DNA from: SKZT01 sp964478625
GTDB lineage: Bacteria > Desulfobacterota > Desulfobacteria > Desulfobacterales > SKZT01
NCBI GenBank assembly: GCA_964478625.1
Contig: CAYZJH010000011.1
Span: 14,859 to 78,858 of the forward strand
DNA length: 64,000 bases
Reading direction: 5' to 3'
The position numbers were made by a program, and so were the translations under genes. This document shows, piece by piece, positions 1-8,644 of this stretch; positions within the stretch are counted from its first letter, which is position 1; each line of letters opens with the position of its first letter. The notes under the pieces were generated by a model, which worked only from the letters and a program-made list of their open reading frames with translations, did not search any database and was not told where the DNA came from.

Positions 1-2
1 GC

Positions 3-758
3 CAAGGTTCCTTTGAGAAATTGTGGAATACGATTTCCTGGTTGAAAAAAGAGTATTCACATTATTTCCAACATCATGTGATTTTTAATATGGTTTTGGC
101 GCCTCCTTATGATTTTGAAGCAATTCATCAGTTCATTCAAAAATATCCTGCAATTTTCCGAAATGGCTCTATTCTTCATTCTCCCCTAAACAGTGATCCA
201 TCGACGATTAATGAAAATATCCCTTCCGGAGGTGATTATTACGGTCAAAGAAGCCGCTTAAGCAGACAATATATGGATATACTGGTAGAGGGGCGTAAAC
301 CTGACCCATTTCTACATTCTTTATTTGGAAAATCTCTTATTCTTATTCATAAAAGAGGGGTGGGACAATTAAAAGAAACCAGCCCTAGCCACGGTCAATG
401 TGTACCCGGTGACCGTAAATGTTTTGTTGATACTGATGGCAAACTATATATGTGTGAACGTGTACAGGTGAAGCCTATCGGTGATATTTATTCGGGTTTC
501 GATCGTGAGGCCATCACCAGTTTTTTAAAAAGCTACAGTGAATTTTTCCGTGAAAGATGCTATGGGTGTTGGGCCATCAGGTTATGCGGTAAATGTTTTA
601 ATGACTTGAAGATTAATGATCAGCTTTCAGCTGATCGGTTTGATCGGTTGTGTCGGGCCATTAAATGGCAAACCTATGACCAGCTGGGTTTTTATTGTTC
701 AATCAGAGAAAAGAATGAAAATGCGTTTGATTGGGCTGATGATACTGTAATTGTTTAG
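3..758 (+). CDS. Radical SAM/SPASM peptide maturase, C-terminal part (5' end outside window)
   Basis: The reading frame is open from the first bases of the window, so the gene starts upstream and only about 250 C-terminal residues are seen. They carry a SPASM-type auxiliary-cluster pattern: a Cys about 13 residues before a Gly-x4-Cys (GKLYMC), then a Cx2Cx5Cx2C block (CYGCWAIRLCGKC) and later single Cys residues. In known families SPASM domains bind extra [4Fe-4S] clusters in radical SAM enzymes that modify peptides or proteins. The radical SAM core (CxxxCxxC) would lie off the left edge and cannot be confirmed. A small Cys-rich peptide gene begins 59 bp downstream on the same strand, so a role in maturing that peptide is inferred. 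Another SPASM protein role, such as sulfatase maturation, is less likely given the neighbour. Confidence 0.72.
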   Translation, partial: QGSFEKLWNTISWLKKEYSHYFQHHVIFNMVLAPPYDFEAIHQFIQKYPAIFRNGSILHSPLNSDPSTINENIPSGGDYYGQRSRLSRQYMDILVEGRKPDPFLHSLFGKSLILIHKRGVGQLKETSPSHGQCVPGDRKCFVDTDGKLYMCERVQVKPIGDIYSGFDREAITSFLKSYSEFFRERCYGCWAIRLCGKCFNDLKINDQLSADRFDRLCRAIKWQTYDQLGFYCSIREKNENAFDWADDTVIV

Positions 759-817
759 AATTTTTTAAAAAGGGTTTTCACAACATATAAACCAATGGTT
801 AGAAAAAGGAGTCAAAA

Positions 818-1042
818 ATGTTGACTGAGGTATTTAAATCAAGTTCAGAAAATTCTGATAAAACGAGATTATGCCATTGCTCCTGTTTAAATAGCGATGC
901 AGTGGCCCATGCTACCGGCCAGTCCGTGTCTGACATCAACCAACCCTGTGAGTGTTCCTGTACCTGCTGGTGTGAAAAAGGCCAAGCCAATAGTCAGAGA
1001 AATGACGATACTAGTAGTGCAGGACAAGCTGCTTCTAAATAG
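818..1042 (+). CDS. Small Cys-rich peptide, candidate RiPP precursor
   Basis: This is a 74-residue ORF with an ATG start preceded by AAGGAG at about 805-810, a good ribosome binding site. Residues 1-20 form a polar leader-like segment. The middle has eight cysteines in two alternating blocks, CHCSC and CECSCTCWC, separated by about 22 residues without Cys. The tail is hydrophilic, rich in Ser, Gln and Asn. There are no other recognisable domains. It lies directly downstream of a SPASM-domain gene on the same strand, the arrangement of peptide substrates of radical SAM maturases (sactipeptides, ranthipeptides, geopeptide-like families). Its chemistry and product are unknown. A metallothionein-like metal-binding peptide is the main alternative. 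The call is inference from Cys pattern plus context. Confidence 0.6.
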   Translation: MLTEVFKSSSENSDKTRLCHCSCLNSDAVAHATGQSVSDINQPCECSCTCWCEKGQANSQRNDDTSSAGQAASK

Positions 1043-1063
1043 TAAATTTTATTCTGCTCCATC

Positions 1064-1087
1064 AGACTAATTCCTAATTATTAGTCT
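1064..1087 (+). terminator. Weak hairpin after the Cys-rich peptide gene
   Basis: An 8-bp perfect stem (AGACTAAT/ATTAGTCT) with an 8-nt loop lies 22 bp after the stop codon of the peptide gene. It is AT-rich and has no T-run, so it is only a weak terminator or mRNA 3'-end candidate. Confidence 0.25.
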
Positions 1088-1199
1088 CTGCTGCTACTTT
1101 AATATTATTGTAAACTTGACCAAATTCATCTTTGAATAAACGTCATTGGCTTGGATTACTTAAATTGGGGACAGACCAACATGGTATAATATTCTAGGC

Positions 1200-1650
1200 T
1201 ATTGTCAATTTATCTGTTTCGATGGGCTATCTCCTTCATTTAATGACTTCAGGGAATTCCGGGTACATGACACTAAACATTAATCGCAAATTGCATCGGA
1301 TAAACCGATGATTTTCAAGTGCTTACCAGCCATTGCACAGAACTGGTAAAGTGAGAATCCTTAAACAAGGTATTCCCAGAGCCAAAGGTTAGGAGCAGAG
1401 CAATGGGCTTCATCCTAAGGTGGAGATTGCATGCAGAGGAAAGTGGAAGTGAAAATGAATGAAAGGAGCTGTCAACCTCTATTCACGGATTACAGATAGA
1501 CTTTCCTGGCTCTTATCCCATAAATGGGCCCATATTCATACTTATGTTTGTGGTGGGAAAAACTTAATCAACCAAAGCACCGTGGTATGTGATCCGTATG
1601 ACCGGTGGTGTGAGATGCTAGAGCCGTGAGGTTTTTCTCTATCCCGATTA
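1200..1650 (+). mobile_element. Probable group II intron remnant without reverse-transcriptase ORF
   Basis: This non-coding stretch ends in a segment resembling group II intron domains V and VI. About 1576-1613 begins AGCACCG and closes with CCGGTGGTGTGAGA, like the catalytic domain V with its AGC triad. About 1616-1650 can fold on TAGAG/CTCTA and ends CTATCCCGAT, similar to the usual domain VI plus 3' end. Upstream bases are rich in GAAAG/GGAAG purine motifs as in domains I-III. No maturase ORF is present. The 5' boundary is not defined; 1200 is only an estimate. The call rests on remembered domain V/VI patterns, so it is moderate to low confidence. Confidence 0.4.
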
Positions 1651-1713
1651 TCAGGGAAATGAACTGAGCGAACTGACGAATCTCATAACAGGAGTCAGAA
1701 ACCCTCCAACTGA

Positions 1714-1748
1714 TTCTCTCGTGGCCGACTAGGTCGGCCACGAGAGAA
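1714..1748. repeat. Perfect 15-16 bp inverted repeat (hairpin, 3-nt loop)
   Basis: Arms 1714-1729 and 1733-1748 are perfectly complementary (core TCTCGTGGCCGAC) around a TAG loop. It is GC-rich and followed by AAAATG, so it has no T-tract on the plus strand. It could be a factor-dependent or cruciform structure, or part of the neighbouring mobile remnant. No gene lies within about 170 bp on either side, apart from the suspected intron remnant. Confidence 0.6.
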
Positions 1749-1874
1749 AATGTTTCCATATAAACTTTGTTTTGGTAATATGCTCAAAAACTGGACGATA
1801 CTACCATATTTCAAGCCTTAGAGCCATTTTCTTTTACCCCTGTTAGGACATCTGTTTATTTTTGATTAAGAAAA

Positions 1875-2251
1875 ATGATCCAGAAGGAACCTCAATTAGT
1901 TTTGGGTAAGATTCTGGCTGATTATCAAAAAAAACACATAGGAAACTTTTGTATCTCTTGAAAACACAAGATACTTTCGGGGTAGCGGCAGAATCAGGTA
2001 CAAGGTACCAAATTGAAATACAGGTTTTCTGGGACGATGAAGAAAAGAAAAATCTTCGAGTTATCGATTCTATCGACGACGGTGGAATAAGGGCATTTTT
2101 CCCGATGACGGATGATTTTATTATCACCCGAGACGGTGATTTTTCTGCTAAAAAAACAGATTCCAAGCCTAACCCAAAAGCTTGCAGACGAACACACAAA
2201 AGGCCGCGTTTTCTGATTAAAGCGCCGGTTGGAAGGGTGAGAGATGCGTAG
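1875..2251 (+). pseudogene. Conserved hypothetical protein, probably interrupted by a frameshift at an A8 run
   Basis: The frame open from 1922 (TTG possible at 1949) to 2251 encodes a soluble, acidic, well-formed protein segment (GVAAESGTRYQIEIQVFWDD, later IDDGGIRAFFPMTDDF). It lacks a convincing start. A second frame starts at ATG 1875 and reads MIQKEPQLVLGKILADYQKK before stopping at 1959. The two frames can be joined by a one-base shift in the run of eight A residues at 1927-1934. I read this as one gene of about 120 residues broken by an indel, by slippage or by a sequencing error. The family is not identified. Its 3' end overlaps the start of the next gene by 8 bp, suggesting they were cotranscribed. 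Confidence 0.5.
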
Positions 2252-2699
2252 GAAAGACAGAGAAATTTCAGATCGTAATGCAATAAATGAAATAATCAGG
2301 CGATGTAAAGTATGTCGTATCGCATTATGTGAAAATGGTCAGCCCTATGTGTTGCCGCTTAATTTTGGATATGATGGAAAGTGTCTCTATTTCCATTCAT
2401 CTATTGGCGGGAAAAAAATTGAAATTATCAAGAAAAACAATCGTGTTGGATTTGAATTTGATATTTTGCACGAGATAATTGCGGATGAAAATCCCTGTAA
2501 ATGGGGTGCAAGGTATGAGAGTGTGGTCGGGACCGGAACAGCCGAGCTAATTGAATCACAGCAAGAAAAATCCAAAGCGCTTGAATGTATCATGCGTCAA
2601 TATGGAGGCTCATGTTGTGAATTCAAGGATTCGGCCCTTTCCTCCATCAATGTTATCCGCGTAAATATTGTTTCAATAAGCGGGAAAAAGAACAAGTAA
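2244..2699 (+). CDS. Pyridoxamine 5'-phosphate oxidase-family flavin-binding protein (NimA-like)
   Basis: A 151-residue protein of the PNPOx-like split-barrel fold. It begins MRRKDREI, as in many NimA-type members, followed by CRIALCENGQPYVLPLNFGY and LYFHSSIGGKKIEII, the usual FMN/F420-contacting strands. The length is typical for the family. Members bind FMN and reduce nitro compounds or act as stress-related flavoproteins; some bind heme. The real substrate cannot be told from sequence. The ATG at 2244 overlaps the end of the preceding broken gene, which argues for an old two-gene operon. Several cysteines (C22, C25, C30 and a CC pair near 125) are present, but no Fe-S motif. Confidence 0.85.
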   Translation: MRRKDREISDRNAINEIIRRCKVCRIALCENGQPYVLPLNFGYDGKCLYFHSSIGGKKIEIIKKNNRVGFEFDILHEIIADENPCKWGARYESVVGTGTAELIESQQEKSKALECIMRQYGGSCCEFKDSALSSINVIRVNIVSISGKKNK

Positions 2700-2848
2700 A
2701 AGCGACAGCCAACATTTTATTGTAGATGATTGACAGAGGGCGGCCATGGAGAGTCGAAAGTTGAGTAAGTGATTTTTTTTCCTGAAACAGTGACCGTATA
2801 CCTTTGATTCGTTATGGGCTGAATAATGACCTTCTGCAATGACAATAA

Positions 2849-4150
2849 TCATTTTTTATCCAGTAATTCCGCATAGATCTCCACTGCGTGCCTGACTTTC
2901 ACCCGATCTCTTGCCTGGGAGAGCATGTCGGATATCTGCAGCATGCAGGCCGGGCAACTGGTTGCCACAATAGAACAGCCTGAATCCACGATGTTGTCGC
3001 GCTTGTGTTTTCCGATGGCAGAGGAAAGATCGTAATGCTGGAGATTAAAACTACCGCCGCATCCGCAACACTTATCAGCTTCAGCCATTTCCATGAATTC
3101 ATAAGCCGGATTAGCTTTTATGATCGTGCGGGGTTGGGTGGCTATTCCCAGAGATTTTTTTAAATGGCAGGGGTCGTGGTAGGTGATTCTGGTCTTTTCA
3201 TCGGTTCCTGTCCGGGCAGCTTCCATGATTGCCAATTTTTCCACCAGAAACTGTGAAATATCCATGGTCCTGCCGGCAAGATCCTTCACCCGGTCCAGCT
3301 CCTGGGAACTTAAATCCTCCGCCAGTGTGGGCCACAACTTTCTGATGGTGGAGGTACAAGTGGCACAGGCTGTGATCAGAACATCAAACTTTTTTTCAGT
3401 GAATATTTCCAGATTGTAGCGCACCAGTTTGTTAAATGTGTCCGTGTCTCCCGACGACAAGGCCGGAATACCGCAGCAGCCCGCCTCTTTGGGGATGAAG
3501 ACGCCCACGTCATGGTGTTTCATTGCATGCAGCGCCGCCTGGGCGATTTTCGGAAACACCTTGTCAATGACACATCCCACAAAAAAACCGACTTTCATTT
3601 CCGAGGTTCCAGCCGGCGTATTCAGATACGGGACCATGCGGTGAAAAGGTTGGGGAGCCAGCGAACTGAGGTGCCGGTCTCCCAGCGGTGAAACAAAGCG
3701 GGCACAGGAAGTCCCCAGAAGCTCATCCACGGGTTTGATAAAAATTCCCTGCAGTTTGGCACCCCATTCCAGAAGGCGATCGAAAAGATGGGGCCGGGCC
3801 AGCATTTTACGGAAAATGATCTTTTTTGCGGGGCTGAGCCCTTTATAGCCTGTAATAATCGCACGGGCCTTGATAAAGATATCCAAAACCTTGACACCGC
3901 TGGGACAATTCGCCGCACAGGAGCCGCAGAGAAGACACCGCAGGAGGCGTTCCTGAACCCCGTCGGAATCTTTGAACATCTCCTGTAAAAGGCCGTCCAG
4001 AAGAGCGAGCTTGCCTCGCGCAACATCTGATTCCCTTCCGGTTTCAGCAAACACAGGGCACACCGACTGGCACATCCCGCATCGCATGCAGACCACGAGT
4101 TGATCTTCTATCTGTTTGAGCAACTGAGAAAGTTTTTTCATGTCCTGCAT
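2849..4150 (-). CDS. glcF: Glycolate/lactate oxidase iron-sulfur subunit (GlcF-like, CCG domains)
   Basis: A 433-residue Fe-S protein that passes electrons from the partner flavoprotein GlcD during oxidation of lactate or another 2-hydroxyacid. The N-terminus has two [4Fe-4S] motifs, CMRCGMCQSVCP and CLLCGSCAANCP. The C-terminal half has two cysteine-rich (CCG) domains with CCGIPALSSG and CCGCGGSFN plus SCPACMLQI. It starts 2 bp after the glcD stop, with AGGAG upstream, so it is the second gene of a two-gene operon. The pairing with a lactate permease, LutC and LutB/A fusion nearby mirrors the organic-acid oxidation region known in Desulfovibrio. The physiological acceptor is unknown (quinone or a membrane complex). 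Confidence 0.88.
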   Translation of the reverse strand: MQDMKKLSQLLKQIEDQLVVCMRCGMCQSVCPVFAETGRESDVARGKLALLDGLLQEMFKDSDGVQERLLRCLLCGSCAANCPSGVKVLDIFIKARAIITGYKGLSPAKKIIFRKMLARPHLFDRLLEWGAKLQGIFIKPVDELLGTSCARFVSPLGDRHLSSLAPQPFHRMVPYLNTPAGTSEMKVGFFVGCVIDKVFPKIAQAALHAMKHHDVGVFIPKEAGCCGIPALSSGDTDTFNKLVRYNLEIFTEKKFDVLITACATCTSTIRKLWPTLAEDLSSQELDRVKDLAGRTMDISQFLVEKLAIMEAARTGTDEKTRITYHDPCHLKKSLGIATQPRTIIKANPAYEFMEMAEADKCCGCGGSFNLQHYDLSSAIGKHKRDNIVDSGCSIVATSCPACMLQISDMLSQARDRVKVRHAVEIYAELLDKK

Positions 4151-4152
4151 GA

Positions 4153-5535
4153 CTATTCTCCTATGATTTTACCCGGATTAAGAATATTTTTGGGATCAAG
4201 TGCCGCTTTGATGCGACGGGAAAAAAGTATGGTGCCCCGGCTGGTTTCTTTTTCCAGGTAGCGGGACTTGGCCATGCCGATGCCATGTTCTCCCGAAAGC
4301 GTTCCTCCCAGAGACAGAGCTTTGTCGAAAATGGCATCGATGGCGCCTTCCACCCGGTGCCATTCTTCTTTGTTTCTTTTATCCGTCAGAATTGTTGGAT
4401 GAAGATTTCCATCGCCTGCATGTCCGAACGTTCCGATAGTCAGATTAAAGCGTCGGCTGATGTCTTCAAGCGCCTGAATCATTGCCGGGATTTTGCTACG
4501 CGGCACTGTGGCATCTTCCAGAACCACGGTGGGTTTCAGTTTAGCCAGGGCTGAAAGAGCCGTGCGACGAGCTTCCCACACTTTATCCCTTTCTTCGGCA
4601 TTTTGAGCGACACGGATGTTGGCCGCCCCCATTTCCCTGCATAGGGCTTCGACTTTAGCCGCATCCTCTTCCACCTGGGCCGGGTGACCGTCTACTTCGA
4701 TGAGCAAAAGCGCTGCTGCATCAGTGGGAAGTCCCACATGGCTGTAATCTTCCACTGTACGGATCGTGAAGTTGTCCATAAATTCCAGGGTCGCCGGCAC
4801 GATTCGGTCGGCAATAATGGCCGCCACAGTTTCCGATGCTCTGTCCACGTTATTGAAAATCGCCATCATGGCTTTTCTTGATGCCGGCATGGGAATGAGC
4901 TTTAAAATAATCTTGTCAAAAACACCAAGGGTTCCTTCAGACCCCACCATAAGGGCTGCCAGATTGTATCCGCTCACACATTTCACCGTCCTGGCACCTG
5001 TCTTGACTATTTCTCCGTTGACATCAAAAAATTCAAGACCCATTACATAATCCCGGGTCACACCGTATTTGAGACCCCGAAGACCTCCGGCATTTTCCGC
5101 AACATTGCCGCCAAGAGTAGAAACCGCCTGACTCCCCGGATCAGGAGGATAAAAAAGCCTTTTTGCCTCCACAGCCGCAGCAAATTTGGCGGTCACCACA
5201 CCGGGCTGCACCACCGCATACAAGTCTTCCCCATTGATTTCCAAAATCCTATTAAGACCATTGGTAAGAATAACCGCCCCACCTTTTTTGGGAATGGTGC
5301 CTCCACTGAGATTGGTGCCGGCTCCCCGAACTGTGATCGGGATCTCGTTTTCATTGCAGAGCAGAACCAGTTTGCTCAGTTGTTCACTTTGAACCGGCCT
5401 CAGAACCACTGAAGGCAGAACCGGCTCCAGAACTGCAGCATCATATGAATAGGTATGCCTGTCTGTTTCATCCAGAAACACTCCGTCTTTGCCCAGGATT
5501 CTTTCAAATTCCTTGATGATAGCTGGACTAATCAT
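4153..5535 (-). CDS. glcD: FAD-linked 2-hydroxyacid dehydrogenase (GlcD/D-lactate dehydrogenase family)
   Basis: A 460-residue flavoprotein of the vanillyl-alcohol-oxidase FAD fold. The FAD domain shows PITVRGAGTNLSGGTIP and the PPDPGS...STLGGNVAENAGG segment. The C-terminal substrate domain shows TFGHAGDGNLHP and LSGEHGIGMAKSRYL, which carry the His/Glu residues expected in GlcD/Dld enzymes. It oxidises D-lactate or glycolate to the 2-oxoacid. A strong ribosome binding site (AAGGAG) precedes ATG at 5535. It is followed at once by glcF and lies divergent to the lactate permease. D-lactate as substrate is inferred from this context. A gap of about 680 bp to the permease holds a dispersed repeat. 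Confidence 0.88.
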   Translation of the reverse strand: MISPAIIKEFERILGKDGVFLDETDRHTYSYDAAVLEPVLPSVVLRPVQSEQLSKLVLLCNENEIPITVRGAGTNLSGGTIPKKGGAVILTNGLNRILEINGEDLYAVVQPGVVTAKFAAAVEAKRLFYPPDPGSQAVSTLGGNVAENAGGLRGLKYGVTRDYVMGLEFFDVNGEIVKTGARTVKCVSGYNLAALMVGSEGTLGVFDKIILKLIPMPASRKAMMAIFNNVDRASETVAAIIADRIVPATLEFMDNFTIRTVEDYSHVGLPTDAAALLLIEVDGHPAQVEEDAAKVEALCREMGAANIRVAQNAEERDKVWEARRTALSALAKLKPTVVLEDATVPRSKIPAMIQALEDISRRFNLTIGTFGHAGDGNLHPTILTDKRNKEEWHRVEGAIDAIFDKALSLGGTLSGEHGIGMAKSRYLEKETSRGTILFSRRIKAALDPKNILNPGKIIGE

Positions 5536-5799
5536 ATAAGTCTCCTTCAGGGATTCAAAATAGATTAAGAATCGGATAACTTATGGTAAAAACAATCCAT
5601 CAGTTTATCAAGTATTTTCATCAATCGTATTTTCACAAACCGAGTCCTTGCACAAACACTTGGATTTTGCAAAAAATTCAACCACTCCAACACATTATCG
5701 TCTCTCTTTTCGTGAGCAATTTCTTGTAGAATTATTTCTTAAGGTCATATCGGCGAATCATTTCCCGGTCTTGGATCAGGATCCGGTATTCGGTCCGAT

Positions 5800-5974
5800 G
5801 GTTATTTGAAGCCACGACGATCCAAGAGACTCTCTTCCTGGGGCCAGACCGATCATCGGATCCAGCCTGAAGTAGAAAAAAGGCAGACCGGGCCGGCGTG
5901 AAGAAAAGATTCTTCGTCGGCCATCGAGCACGTGCCATATAACCATTGACGAATTTTGCCTCCTCAGAATGACA
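5800..5974 (-). repeat. Copy 1 of a dispersed MITE-like repeat (5'-truncated)
   Basis: Bases 5800-5974 match the right two-thirds of the complete element at 12778-13013, including AAGATTCTTCGTCGGCCA, GAGCACGTGCCATAT and the terminal CCTCAGAATGACA. The left terminal repeat is not preserved; weaker similarity reaches to about 5755. The rest of the 676-bp gap between glcD and the permease (5536-6211) shows no supported gene. Confidence 0.7.
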
Positions 5975-6211
5975 ATCTTGAATACCTTGCCAATTCCTTA
6001 ACCTGACGCCGATGAGCTTTCCCTGAAACAACGGAAACTTCTCTGTTAATCGATCAGTTTGGGCCACTATAATTTTGCTTGACTTTCCAGCCCGCTGGAG
6101 CTTAATTTTTAAAATATGATTCACCAATCAACACATTGATTCAAATCTTTTTCTGAAGAGTCACACGGCAAATTATAATCCTGGATCCCTTTCAACAGAG
6201 GAGTTTGCATC

Positions 6212-7906
6212 ATGCCTCTCGGATTATTAGCCCTTATCGCTTTGCTCCCCATTGTTCTGGCCCTGGTGTTGATGGTCGGCATGCGATGGCCTGCCACCAA
6301 AGCCATGCCCCTTGCATGGCTGGTCACGGTGGCTGCAGGAGTTCTGGTTTGGGAAATGCCGCTAGGTTTCGTTGTTGCTTCAACCCTGAACGGTTTCGGC
6401 GGTGCCATCAATGTGCTGATTATTGTTTTCGGCGCCATTCTGATTCTTTACACATTAAGAGACAGCGGCGGCATGGAGACCATCAATCACGGATTTCATG
6501 GCATCAGCCGAGACCGGCGCGTGCAGGTGATCATTATCGGTGGTCTGTTTTCCGCATTTCTCTAAGGGGCCGCTGGTTTTGGTACCCCTGCCGCCATTGC
6601 TGCACCGCTGCTTTTGAGCCTTGGATTTCCCGCTTTGGCAGCAGCCATGGTCTGCTTGATTCTCAACTCATTTCCAGTCACATTCGGTGCTGTGGGCACA
6701 CCCATATGGTTCGGTCTAAAGAACCTGAAACCTCAGGTGGAAGCCGCTATCGCCGCCGGACAAGCAACAGATATCGCTTCATTTCCCATTTTCCTCAAAA
6801 TCATCGGCCAGTGGTCTTCCATTTTGCACCTGCCCATGATTTTTATTTTACCCCTGTTTGTGAATATGATGCTGACCAGATATTTTGGCCGGAATAAATC
6901 CTGGAGAGAAGGTCTGGGTGTCTGGAAATTTTCTCTCTTTGCCTCGGCAAGTTTTGCAGTGCCTTATGTCGCCACAGCCTTTATTATCGGCGAGGAATTC
7001 CCGGCACTTTTGGGCGGCCTTATCGGCACGGCGGTTGTCGTAACCACTGCCAAAAAAGGTTTTCTTCTACAGGAAAAACCCTGGGATTTTGCACCCAAAG
7101 CCGCCTGGGAAAAAGAATGGACCGGTGAATTCATTACGGTGGATAAACTCGAGTTTACCGCCCAGATGAGCCAATTTCGAGCCTGGCTTCCTTACATTTT
7201 AATCGGTATTATCTTGGTGCTTACCAGGCTTAACCCTCTTCCTTTTAAAGCATGGGTGAATTCCTGGGAAATCAGTATCCCCAATATACTGGGATATGAA
7301 TCTGTGGCTTTTTCCATGAAACCTCTCTATCTGCCCGGCACCATTCCATTCATTCTGGTGGCCGTTTTGACTGCATTTATCCATGGGATGAATCGTCAAC
7401 AGGTCAAAACATCGTGGGCCGATTCCTTCAGCCGACTGAAAAATCCGGCTATCGCCCTGTTTTTTGCCGTTGCCCTGGTCGAAATTTTCAAACAGTCGGC
7501 CCACAACCATCTGGGAATCCCTTCCATGCCTCTTGCCATGGCCAAGGCTACTGCAGCTGTTGCCGGCCAGAGCTGGCCGTTGTTCGCATCTTTTGTTGGA
7601 GCCCTGGGTTCCTTTATCACCGGGTCCAACACAGTTTCAGATTTGCTTTTTGCGGAATTCCAGTACGGCGTTGCCACTCAGTTGGAAATATCCCGCCAGA
7701 TCATCGTTGCCCTTCAGGCTGTGGGAGGCGCCATGGGAAATATGGTTTGCATTCACAACATCGTGGCGGTTTCAGCCACGGTGGGTTTGGTGGGTATGGA
7801 AGGTATGATGATCAAGCGAAATTTCCCGCCACTTGTATTGTATGGGGCCGTGGTCGGCATTATGGGAATGCTCTATACTTATGTTCTGTTTGCAGGACGT
7901 TTCTGA
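6212..7906 (+). pseudogene. lctP: L-lactate permease interrupted by one in-frame TAA
   Basis: A lactate permease (LctP/LldP family, about 564 codons) that would import lactate with protons across the inner membrane. ATG at 6212 follows AGAGGAG. Residues 1-117 read as the usual N-terminus, then TAA stops translation at 6563-6565. The same frame continues at once with GAAGFGTPAAIAAPLLLSLG to 7906. In the family this block is normally preceded by Glu (FLEGAAGFGTPAAIAAP), so a single G-to-T change (GAA to TAA) explains the stop. The downstream part keeps family motifs such as ALGSFITGSNTVSDLLF and the multi-span hydrophobic pattern, with no other disruption. It is either a recent nonsense mutation or a sequencing error. 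It is the first gene of a run with lutC. Confidence 0.85.
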
Positions 7907-7941
7907 CGGGATATATTCTCTCAAACAAAGAAAGATTTTCC

Positions 7942-8526
7942 ATGGAAAAACTATCCGATTTAAAAAAAATAATGAAGGAAAAGGCTGAGGCGGTGATGAG
8001 TGTCGTCACTGAAATCGGGTCACTTGAAGAAGGTCTCCGCTATGCGGTCGATATTACCCAAAGTCAGGGCGGGACTGTCCTTGCGGCACCGGGGTTGGGA
8101 GAAAAAAATTTTTCTGCCTTACCTGTGCTTGAATCCCTGTGCCAGGAAAAAGGAATTGTCCTCGTGACGGAAAATCTCAGGAACGAAATCGGAAAAATGC
8201 ACACCGGTTTGACCATGGCCGACTATGGCATTGCCGAGACAGCCACGCTGGTCCACAACTCCGGTTCGGAAGATGTTCGCATCGCCACGATGCTAAGCGA
8301 AATCCATGTGGCGCTCCTACCGGTCTCACGTATTAAACCGGATGCTATGGCCATTGAAAATGACTTAAAGAATATGATGAAAGCCGCTCCAAGCTATTTG
8401 GCCTTCATCAGCGGGGCCAGCCGCACGGCCGATATTGAAAGAGTCCTGACCATCGGCGTTCATGGCCCCCGGGAATTGCATATTCTTATTCTGAATGAAC
8501 AAATTAACAGTCCAAAGTTCTCATGA
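7942..8526 (+). CDS. lutC: LutC/YkgG-like LUD-domain protein
   Basis: A 194-residue protein of the LUD family, found with LutA and LutB as part of lactate utilisation complexes. Recognisable segments are MADYGIAETATLVH, SEDVRIATMLSEIHVALLP and FISGASRTADIERVLTIGVHG, the conserved end of LutC. The ATG at 7942 was chosen because the family starts about here; the open frame reaches further upstream only by overlapping the permease. The ribosome binding site is weak (AAAGAAAG). It lies 35 bp after the permease, so probably in the same transcript, and 289 bp before the LutB-LutA fusion, the gap being occupied by a repeat copy. It acts in the cytoplasm as a subunit of L-lactate dehydrogenase. Confidence 0.85.
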   Translation: MEKLSDLKKIMKEKAEAVMSVVTEIGSLEEGLRYAVDITQSQGGTVLAAPGLGEKNFSALPVLESLCQEKGIVLVTENLRNEIGKMHTGLTMADYGIAETATLVHNSGSEDVRIATMLSEIHVALLPVSRIKPDAMAIENDLKNMMKAAPSYLAFISGASRTADIERVLTIGVHGPRELHILILNEQINSPKFS

Positions 8527-8644
8527 GGTCCCGAGAACATATATTATCGATCTTTTTGTATCGACACAGCGGCGAAAGCCTATTGGCGTAAAGTTAAGTT
8601 CCTGTTTAATATCGGCATCATGTTCAGAATAGCAGTCTCTAAAA

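Noticed and set aside
799..990. Minus-strand 63-residue ORF opposite the Cys-rich peptide
   Set aside because: It has no start signal and mirrors the cysteine-rich gene, which has a strong ribosome site on the plus strand.
1843..2283. Minus-strand 146-residue ORF
   Set aside because: It overlaps two plus-strand coding segments with better protein features and has no family match.
5732..6127. Minus-strand 131-residue ORF over the repeat copy
   Set aside because: It covers the MITE-like repeat and shows no protein family; similar chance ORFs occur over the other copies.
6563..6565. TAA in the permease as a reassigned or recoded codon
   Set aside because: Other genes in the window use TAA as a normal stop, and no recoding element is seen; a point mutation is simpler.
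6205..6897. 230-residue ORF in a different plus frame over the permease
   Set aside because: Arg/His/Cys-rich frame shadow of the permease with no homology.
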